DNA of 64,000 bases from Margaritispora aquatica (lineage: Eukaryota; Ascomycota; Leotiomycetes; Helotiales; Discinellaceae). The stretch spans positions 893,831 to 957,830 of the forward strand of contig VJWN01000002.1 in NCBI GenBank assembly GCA_007644065.1. Reading direction: 5' to 3'. The notes beneath the pieces were generated by a model. That model searched no databases, was not told the origin of the DNA, and saw only the letters and a program-made list of their open reading frames with translations. Position numbers and translations under genes: made by a program. This document shows positions 56,442 through 64,000 of this stretch, piece after piece (position 1 is the first letter of the stretch; the number at the start of each line of letters is the position of its first letter).

Positions 56442-57464
56442 CTAATCGAAGAGACCTCCGAATCCCTCATCTCCGGACTCCTCAGCCTCCTCCTCGGCCT
56501 CGGCCTCCTCAGCAGCAGCTGGAGCGGCCTCAGTGGAGGCAGCGGCAACTGGTGCAGCAGAAGCGTAAGCATCTGGGTTAGCAATGCGGTCCTTGAGCTC
56601 CTCAATGCCCTCCCAGCTGTACTCGGTGGAGATGGCGACGGAGAGGATCTTCTTGTAGCTGTTGACAACGGAGTGGATGACGGATGGCAGGGTTGGGAAG
56701 TTGGCGGCCAAGGAGATACAGGCAATAGTGGTGATTGCGCTGGTGAAGGTCTTCAAGAGCTGGGACTCCTCGATGTCCAAAACGTTGGGTGGGAAGCAGT
56801 TACCCTGGTCGTAGACCTGGGAGATACCCATACCGTAGGTGAATGGAGAGATGTTCAACATGTTGAGCAGGGTAGCCTCGGAAGCTCCAACCTTGGTACC
56901 AGCCTCGACCAACTTCAAGTCGGCGGTAATTTCAATGGTACCACGGGCAATCTTGGTGGGGACACCGAGAGCCTGGAAGAAAGAGGTCTTTCCGGGTTCC
57001 ATACCAGTGTTACCAGCTGGGATGTAGACATCGGCTGGGGCGACGGCACCAGCACGAGCTGGGGCAGCGACCTTGTTGGCAAGAATCTTGTCACGGATGC
57101 TCTTGAGCTCGGAGTTGGTGAAGACAAATCCGACGTTACCCTTGACGTATGGGAGGAGACGCTCGTACTCTGGGTTATCACCGACGAAGCCCTTGATGGC
57201 GCGACGGACCTGTACAGAGGGACAATTAGAATATGTGCTTTAGAGTTGTAATATTGCAGCTTTGCAAATCTGCGAGCAAGGTTTGCATACCATGGTGTTC
57301 TTTCCCATCAAGACGACACCCTCACCACGGAGGGATTGTCTGATCTCGTGCATCTGTTGAGAGCTGACATTGTCGACGGTGACAATGAAGATGCTGGAGT
57401 ACTCCTCGAGGAGACCCTTGAGCTTGTCGAAGTAGCCGGCCTTGTTGTCTGACTTGCCCCCCAT
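56442..57464 (-). CDS. rpp0: 60S acidic ribosomal protein P0 (uL10)
   Basis: Base of the ribosomal stalk that recruits elongation factors with P1/P2. Exon 1 is 57464-57291 and exon 2 is 57209-56442, with an 81-nt intron; 313 aa, matching yeast (312). Diagnostic blocks: [22 protein letters not shown] at the start region, [15 protein letters not shown] continuing after splicing into [37 protein letters not shown], and [18 protein letters not shown]. It ends with the Ala/Glu hinge and the acidic tail [11 protein letters not shown], the stalk peptide bound by translation GTPases. Codon use is strongly C-ending, as expected of a highly expressed gene. Confidence 0.98.
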
Positions 57465-57839
57465 ATCTTCGTATTTTCAGAAGTTAGGATGTTTAAGGGT
57501 CAAGTTGATGGAATTGCGAGGGAGAATTTCTCGTGCGATTGAGAAACTGTTGATGTTGTTGATGTGAAAATGGAAATCTTGGGGAAAATAATGATGCTAT
57601 TGCCGATATTCTGTGTGGCCCCACTTTCTAAGCTAGTACTTGCGACCATGCTTTGATTGGGTGGATCATGTGATCGTGTTAGGAGAGTGACTTTTTCGTG
57701 CCTCGCCAATATAAAAATATTTATGAGACGAGAACTTACTATACAGATGATGAGTCGGAATAAGTCGACATCAATTCTGAGAAATTTATGACAGAAAACT
57801 CCGAAAATCAGTAGAATCTCTCACAGAACCTATTTCAAA
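57465..57839. promoter_or_regulatory. 375-bp divergent promoter, P0 and Trm82
   Basis: Shared upstream region of a ribosomal protein gene and a tRNA-modification gene. Pyrimidine-rich leader sequence is seen on the P0 side. No factor site was identified with confidence. Confidence 0.55.
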
Positions 57840-59599
57840 ATGGTTCAATCACGAATGCCATACCAATGCATGGCCAAGCTGGGAAATGTCTTGCTTGCAG
57901 CTAGAGGATCCAGCATAGACAGTCTTAATATCACGGATGGCTCAATCATCTCAACCTGGACTTGTCCTTCAAATCCAATCCCCATAAACACCAAGAAAGC
58001 GACGTCAACCCCAAAACCCGAGTCAGAAACAGAACCCAAACCCAAACCAGTTCTGGAAAAGTCAGAGTCATCGTCAGTAGAGATCACTCTTGATGCTGAG
58101 CCACCAGCTAAGAAGAGAAGGATCACGAAGGATGAGAATGAACCAATTGTTGAATCAAAGGAGGAGAAAGAGAACCTAAAAGTCGATGGGGAGAAAGCAT
58201 CGCCTAAAATCGAGGCGAAGCCAGTCAAAGAACCCAAGAAGAAGAAGGAAAACCGCTCAGAAGCAGTTACGAGCGGACTTGGAAGCCCAGCTGTCATCAC
58301 TTTAGCAGTTACAGAAGACGGACAGCATGTTGTTGCTGTTACGGGAGAAGACAAGTGCATTCGGGTTTTCGAGAGCATTTTAGAAAATGGACAGCATTCT
58401 CTGAAGCAACTCAGTCAACGGTATACCTCCTCTGTTCACCCTTAAGAATACAACTAATAAAATCCAGGCCAATGCCCAAGCGTCCTTGTGCCTTAACCAT
58501 CACATCAGACAGCACAACTATAATCAGCGCCGACAAATTCGGCGACGTCTACTCCATCCCTCTCATCTCTTCAGAACCACCCACCACCACCACTACTACC
58601 AGCGCACTTACCCCGACCACCAGCTCACCTGCACCAGAAGCATCCACCGAGCCAATAAAAACCTTCGCCCCTGCTGCCAACGAGTTCACAATCCACTCAA
58701 TCCGCAACCTCCGCGCACTCGAGAACCAACGCCGCCAACCAGCTCCAATCCCCACTCTCCCCGTACACAACTTCACGCACACCCTGCTGCTGGGGCACGT
58801 CTCCATGCTCACAGATGTGATCCTCGCTTCTTCCCCGCATGGAACTGGGAGAGGATACATCATCACCGCCGACCGCGACGAGCATATCCGCGTCTCGCGA
58901 GGCATTCCTCAGACGCACGTCATTGAGACGTACTGTCTCGGGCACACAGAGTTCATCTCTCGCCTCTGCATCCCCGCCTCGCATCCAGAAATCCTCATAT
59001 CAGGAGGAGGCGACAACGAGCTATTCGTCTGGGAATGGCTACCTGGTCGATTAGTCTCAAAGGTTGACATTGCCTCGCAAATCAACCACGTGCTGCAGAA
59101 AGATGGCGAAGATGCCATCAAGCCCGCGATTTCATCCATCCAATACACGAAGCTGGCGTCAGGAACAGATATCATCATCGTGACATCCGAAGGCGTGCCT
59201 GCTGTCTTCATATTCACCCTCTCCTTAACACCCACTCCCACCCTAACGCACACACAAACGCTGCTCCTCCCAGGAAACGCACTCACAGTCATCCTACACG
59301 GAGAAGCAATCCTCGTCTCAATCGACACGATCCACAAGTCCGGGTCGCCAGCCGAATCGGCCAACAAGCCTGGACGGAAAGAGGAGCGCGAGCGCAGAGA
59401 CGAGAGCGATGTCGTGGATTCGGTGCTGTTGTTTAAGTGCGATGGGGAGAAGTTTGGCGAGAGTGAAGCTTTTATCAAGGCTGTGGTTGCGGTGGATGAT
59501 GCGGAGATTGAGAGTGGAAAGAGCGCGGTGGGAAGATTGGGGAATCTGCTTTACACGATTGAGAATTTGCGGAAGCGAGAAGGAGAGGCAGAGGATTGA
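57840..59599 (+). CDS. trm82: Trm82, WD40 subunit of tRNA m7G46 methyltransferase
   Basis: Non-catalytic partner that stabilises Trm8 for N7-methylation of G46 in tRNAs. Exon 1 is 57840-58420, exon 2 is 58468-59599, 570 aa, with a 47-nt intron containing CTAAT. The N-terminal beta-propeller strands are interrupted by a charged, Lys/Glu/Pro-rich insertion (~55-145) typical of fungal members. Family-specific blocks follow: KRPCALTITSD, ADKFGDVYSIPL, LLLGHVSMLTDV, YIITADRDEHIRVSR, ETYCLGHTEFISRLCIP and GGGDNELFVWEW. The ATG at 57840 is the first in frame. Confidence 0.94.
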
Positions 59600-59752
59600 G
59601 ACTGTATCGCGATTGCATTCGCGCTGGCATAAAAATGGTGGGGGCCCCAAGCTGTATATCAGATCAAACGAGGGTCAAATCCATCAGACACATGGTACCA
59701 ATCATGTTCAGATGCACCATTGGTCCAAGCTTTATACTTTGTACATTCATAT

Positions 59753-61864
59753 CTAGTTTATATGTCCAACATCCAGTGGATTTCTCCTCCTCCTCTCCTC
59801 AGACTGTTGGTTTGCAATTCTCCCATTCCAATGCTCAACAACGTCAGCAGCCGTATCAGCAGCTTTCGTGCCTTCAGCTCTCTCGACCAAGTCCAACGTC
59901 CACGCCATCCTCTCCTTAGGAACCCATTTGCCTTCTCTAATCTTGCTCACTATGCCAGATTTCGTGATCGCACTCGTGAGAGCTGGACTTAGAGGTGCGC
60001 CGTGTCTCCGAAGATGGTGCACACATTGCTCAACATGGCGAAACGCTACCCGTGGTAGACGTTTGGAATGTGCGAATGTTATTGCCATGTTAGTGATCAT
60101 CTTGACTGTCGTAGGTGAGAGCTTCTTGTTTGAAAATGCGAACCGCTTTTGGCGAGCCATTGCCTCGTAGAGAGGTATACCCATAATTTTCCAAATAGTT
60201 TCCGGTTTGATACTAGGATCTTCAATCATTGCAGTAACAAATTTGGGACACAGTTCGAGTCGAAGAGGGGCAAAGTTGAGCTTCTTCGAGAAATATAGGT
60301 AATACAGATCCAATGCCAACTGAGCATCGAATTTGCCCACGCTCTCGATGATAGGACCCATGATGTCTGCCGGTAGATTTACATGCGCATTGTGCATTCG
60401 AACAGCAGTCTGGTAAATCATGCGCTGCTTGCCCAGATTATCGAATAGAAGTATAAGTCTCCTTAGTCTTGTCCAGCACATGTCTTTGTGTTTGTCCACG
60501 GCGCATAGCAGCGTCGCTATATCTCTGTGTCCTGTGGAAGCTACCATCATCTCAAACGTGCCTCTAACAAATGCGGCGTTCTTTAGATAGCTTTGACTAA
60601 CCCACTGGTCAAGTACAAGGCCACTGAAGAATGACGATTCTATAGAGCATGTCGTCCTTTTCAGAATACTCTCAAATTCCTGATCCCTAATAGCAGGAAT
60701 TCGCGCGACTAAGGTCAAAAAATGAAGCTGTAGTATTTCGTTTGTTTTCTCTATGCCACCGAAGTTGTTGTTCACAAAATAGTGTGCTGTAGATCGGAGA
60801 ACACTACGCACCATGGGATCTGGCAGGTAACTTAACAATTTCCCCAGGTTAGTGGTTGGTGTTGCTGTAGAACCCATGGTATATTCCTTGGTATGCATTG
60901 CCTTTTCCTTTTGGGTAATCTCCGAGCTATTCGACATGGCGAAATGTGACACAGAATACTCGTAGGCCCTCGGTCGCCCATCGTGAAGCATTGTTCGAAT
61001 CCAATTGACCACGAAACGATCGATGCTATCCTTGAGATGAGTCAATTGAGTGCTTGAAGCGGCACGTATCACGCTAGACCCCAGATCTTGGGAGGCGGCA
61101 TTCATCGGGAGATCGCAAATAAGGCCGAGGAGTCTGTTCAGGGTCTTGCCGTGTAATGTATCGGATCGAATCACTGTACAAGATTCGACGCCAATCCACA
61201 TGGCTTGGTACAGTTGGAGGCAGAGTGAATAGGCTTCCATTCGACTATTGGCATGGTCCATAATTGCTTCCGGAGCTGCCTTGAGCACATACTTCAAGGT
61301 TTCCTCTGGTAATATCCCAAGGTTGAGGCTTTGTCGGATGCGTCGAATAAAAGTATCTATAATGAGAGAACTGTCTCCCAAGGACGTTTCCAGCTCCAGA
61401 CAGAAAGCTGCGACTTCCTCCGCGCGGAAAGACAGCCTTTTCCTCCGATCTCTCGCATGTATTGTGACCACGGGAACAGTTTTGTCTTCCTTCGCAGGCT
61501 TCGTCCATTCCAGCAACCAAGAAGGTAGAGCTTTCTCCGCCGCCTCGATATTTGGCAGACGTGCTGTAGGTGCCTCCCATTGCCATTGGGTCCTATCCTT
61601 CTCTCCAAACCACCCTCTAAACATCCCAGGATCAAAGACCGGCATAGAACTCGCGTCTGATTGCAAGGTCATCCGTCTCTTGCCCAGCCGTCGCCGGCTC
61701 TCCATAGGTCCTGGCACGAAGCTCCCATATCTTCTCCCAACCTTCGACCCTCTGGAAAATTGCTGGAAAGCCTGCTGTACAGCTTGGTCGGAGATCCATA
61801 TCGAGTCTGTCGGCGAGAGCAATTGTCGCTGCACTGCTCTCCGGCAGGCAGGTTGGGGGAGCAT
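59753..61864 (-). CDS. Uncharacterised 703-aa protein, probably mitochondrial
   Basis: A single uninterrupted ORF from ATG 61864 to the stop at 59753. The N-terminus is Arg/Gln-rich with few acids (MLPQPACRRAVQRQLL), suggesting mitochondrial import. The remainder is predicted by eye to be mostly alpha-helical, with many short amphipathic segments and basic character. The pattern recalls the helical-repeat (PPR-like) organelle RNA proteins of fungi, but I could not identify clear 35-residue repeats, so no function is assigned. The C-terminus (RRRRNPLDVGHIN) is strongly basic. It is divergent from the haem biosynthesis gene and convergent with Trm82 (154 bp between stops). Confidence 0.8.
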   Translation of the reverse strand: MLPQPACRRAVQRQLLSPTDSIWISDQAVQQAFQQFSRGSKVGRRYGSFVPGPMESRRRLGKRRMTLQSDASSMPVFDPGMFRGWFGEKDRTQWQWEAPTARLPNIEAAEKALPSWLLEWTKPAKEDKTVPVVTIHARDRRKRLSFRAEEVAAFCLELETSLGDSSLIIDTFIRRIRQSLNLGILPEETLKYVLKAAPEAIMDHANSRMEAYSLCLQLYQAMWIGVESCTVIRSDTLHGKTLNRLLGLICDLPMNAASQDLGSSVIRAASSTQLTHLKDSIDRFVVNWIRTMLHDGRPRAYEYSVSHFAMSNSSEITQKEKAMHTKEYTMGSTATPTTNLGKLLSYLPDPMVRSVLRSTAHYFVNNNFGGIEKTNEILQLHFLTLVARIPAIRDQEFESILKRTTCSIESSFFSGLVLDQWVSQSYLKNAAFVRGTFEMMVASTGHRDIATLLCAVDKHKDMCWTRLRRLILLFDNLGKQRMIYQTAVRMHNAHVNLPADIMGPIIESVGKFDAQLALDLYYLYFSKKLNFAPLRLELCPKFVTAMIEDPSIKPETIWKIMGIPLYEAMARQKRFAFSNKKLSPTTVKMITNMAITFAHSKRLPRVAFRHVEQCVHHLRRHGAPLSPALTSAITKSGIVSKIREGKWVPKERMAWTLDLVERAEGTKAADTAADVVEHWNGRIANQQSEERRRRNPLDVGHIN

Positions 61865-62279
61865 AGGTTACCGATGTTGCTGGCTCATTGAGCTGTTAAA
61901 GCGAGTATGTCGAGTTGCGGAATTCTATAGCTGAGCCAATTGACACGAGGTGATCCAAATGCAAAGTCCGGTCTTCCCAAGTAATTGATGTAAAGCTTTG
62001 CAGGACAATAAAAGCGCGTGTGGTGAATTGTGGTGAATTGCATACCAACTGCAGAAAGTGTTGCTGAGGTTCCAAACCTCATGGTGGACTGAGGCATCAA
62101 TCTGATTTACCCCTGCCGTCCTAACCCTAATTGGAATCTAGCTTCAGACCCCCTGTACATATGCCGAGGTGGGGTCATGGTGGGATATCAAACCTCAATA
62201 AGGTGGTATTTTGTATACTCGATCATTGTTTTGTTTTTGGAAGAAACTGTCCTTATTGACAACAAACATAACAGACAAG
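61865..62279. promoter_or_regulatory. 415-bp divergent promoter, mitochondrial-type protein and UROD
   Basis: Shared spacer between start codons at 61864 (minus) and 62280 (plus). GTGGTGAATTGTGGTGAATT is a short direct repeat near 62020-62040. No factor site was assigned. Confidence 0.5.
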
Positions 62280-63534
62280 ATGGAGCACAACTTTGAACCT
62301 CTGCAGAATGATTTGATTCTGAGGACAGCATGGGGTAACCACTCAGTCCTCTGTAATACTTCTTGCTCACAAGTGCTCCAGGTGAGAAAGTCGAGAGACC
62401 ACCAATGTGGGTGATGCGCCAAGGTATACTCTACAGCTTATGTTGAACTGGAAACTTGTATACTGATCATGCCCAGCTGGACGATATCTCCCAGAATACC
62501 ACGAAGCAAAAGGCACAAACGACTTCTTCGCTTGCTGTCGCTCACCTGAAATTGCTTCAACCCTCACTCTCCAACCTATCGACCGCTATGCCGGACTTGT
62601 GGACGCAGCCATCATCTTCTCCGATATTCTCGTTGTGCCACAAGCACTCGGCATGATTGTCGAGATGGTAGATAAGAAGGGTCCTCATTTTCCCGAACCA
62701 TTGAAGTCTCCAGACGATGGACAGTATGAGAAAGTCATGAGCAAGAAGGTTGATGTTGCGATGGAGTTGGACTATGTGTACAAAGCTATTACGATGACGA
62801 GACATAAGCTGAAGGGAAGAGTGCCTCTGTATGGCTTCTGTGGTGCACCTTGGACTCTGTTCTGTTATATGGTGGAGGGTGGTGGCAGCAAGCTGTTTAT
62901 TGAGACAAAGAGGTGGATATACAAGTACCCAACCGAGGCAAAGGCTCTGTTACAAAAGATAGCAGAGGTTTGTGTGGAATATCTGGCTTTGCAAGTCAAG
63001 GCTGGAGCTCAGGTAAGCCACTCTCGCAACTTCTACAAACCTAAAACAAATATCTAATTCCCCTAGCTCATCCAAGTCTTCGACTCCTGGGCCGACTCTC
63101 TTGGACCCAAAACCTTCAAACAATTCTCCGGTCCCTACCTTGCCTATATCTCGACACACCTGCCCCTCCGTTTGAAAGAGATGGGACTCCCCCTCGTCCC
63201 AATGGTCGTCTTCGCTAAGGGCGCCTGGTACGCCCTCGACGAACTGTGCTCCATGGGTTACCAAGTTGTCGGACTTGACTGGCTACAGGATCCCGCTGAG
63301 GCAGTCAAGATCCGAGGCGATAGACCCGTCGTCTTTCAGGGCAACGCTGATCCCGGAATTCTGTACGGGACGCACGAGAACATCACATCGGCTGTGGAGG
63401 ACCTGTACGCGGGCTTCGGAAGCGGAGGCAAGCAAGGATGGATTGCGAACTTGGGACATGGGATCACGCCTGGAGTTAACCCAGAGGATTTGAAATTCTA
63501 CTTTCAGGAGTTGCATCGCTTGGCTGGGAAATAA
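62280..63534 (+). CDS. hem12: Uroporphyrinogen decarboxylase
   Basis: Fifth enzyme of haem synthesis, converting uroporphyrinogen III to coproporphyrinogen III in the cytosol. Exons are 62280-62334, 62382-62423, 62477-63012 and 63067-63534; 366 aa, the normal size. The family signature [18 protein letters not shown] is recovered only by joining exons 2 and 3, which fixes both small introns. Also present: [21 protein letters not shown] with the catalytic Asp, [38 protein letters not shown] and the C-terminal [14 protein letters not shown] block. Start at the ATG at 62280 ([19 protein letters not shown]). Confidence 0.97.
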
Positions 63535-63828
63535 AAGAGATGGGTGTGGGCCAGAAAAGCGTTTGATTCCATTGTAGAAAATAGACATAAAAAAGATTGC
63601 ATTATAGCGAAACATTGCTGATCAACAAGGAGAATAGTTTTGTTTGTCATTAAACCGCCACCATGAACCGAAGCCCTGTGCGAAAATTCGTGAGATATAC
63701 CGTCTACCAAACATCAACACCAAAAGAAAACTTCACCCCAACCCAAACTAAGGTAATCAAGCGAATAATCACCACATCCTCCCCGGCATACCTTTCTTAA
63801 GCTGAAAGCAGCGAAACGTAACCTTAAC

Positions 63829-64000
63829 CTAGAAATGAGGAAACTGCCAATTCGAATTCGCCTGATCGAACAAAGGTTGTGGCCTATCTGGCGGGAATAA
63901 CGCATCGAAGGCATCCTAAGTAAACACAACAGATTAGCCATGATCTCTCTCTCACCATTTTCCAAAATCTCCGCCCTTTCCTCCAAAGACAAAAATTCCC
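63829..64000 (-). CDS. 3' end of an unidentified gene running off the window
   Basis: Reading minus, a possible exon (64000-63956) ends at ATG|GTGAGA. A 41-nt intron ends CTTAG, and 63915-63829 reads DAFDALFPPDRPQPLFDQAN followed by about eight residues and TAG. The last exon has coding-like composition and correct splice signals, but no family was recognised and most of the gene lies outside. The spacer 63535-63828 holds UROD 3' sequence only. Confidence 0.35.

Noticed and set aside
56673..57251. 192-codon ORF antisense to P0
   Set aside because: Shadow of a strongly biased highly expressed gene; no family features.
1..64000. CRISPR arrays, bacterial operons, phage genes
   Set aside because: Spliceosomal introns throughout and eukaryotic gene families only; no regular spacer-repeat pattern was found.

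Overview
The window looks like nuclear DNA of a filamentous ascomycete (Pezizomycotina). The genes carry many 45-110 nt GT-AG introns with CTAAC/CTAAT-type branch points just before the acceptor. The families are typical of a plant-litter or plant-associated fungus: xylan and pectin enzymes, a fungal NLR, a Pth11-like receptor relic and MFS carriers. A leotiomycete is my best guess, but I cannot prove the class from sequence alone.

Region 1 (1-11.4 kb) is a glucuronoxylan block: a GH115 glucuronidase cut by the window edge (minus), a secreted GH10 xylanase (minus) and a GH67 alpha-glucuronidase (plus). Two inverted copies of an AT-rich, ORF-less TIR element and a stretch of decayed retroelement-like DNA sit between them. 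The GH10-GH67 promoter region holds a tandem array of ~134-153 bp units, most carrying a GGCTAA (XlnR-type) hexamer and a CreA-type site. One unit was split by a TIR element with a 3-bp duplication.

Region 2 (12-39 kb) is accessory: a 1569-aa esterase-NACHT-WD40 NLR, a dynamin/Mx-like GTPase sharing a 211-bp divergent promoter with an orphan protein, a degraded Pth11-like receptor, a 14-exon pectin lyase, an F-box-like protein, an intact MFS carrier, a decayed MFS drug carrier and a damaged 2OG-Fe(II) oxygenase. Long gene-poor stretches separate them.

Region 3 (39-64 kb) is dense core housekeeping: Snt2 chromatin protein, HELQ-type helicase, a WrbA/Ycp4-type flavodoxin-like quinone reductase, mitochondrial MSH1, ribosomal protein P0, Trm82, a mitochondrial-type unknown protein and uroporphyrinogen decarboxylase. 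Several pairs are divergent.

The most interesting observation is at the 3' end of the flavodoxin-like reductase. Its stop is TGA followed by CTAG, the known leaky readthrough context. The same frame stays open for 54 further codons and ends in a Cys-Ser-Ser-Cys-Thr-Ile-Leu prenylation-type (CaaX) tail. This predicts a soluble short form and a membrane-anchored long form from one mRNA.
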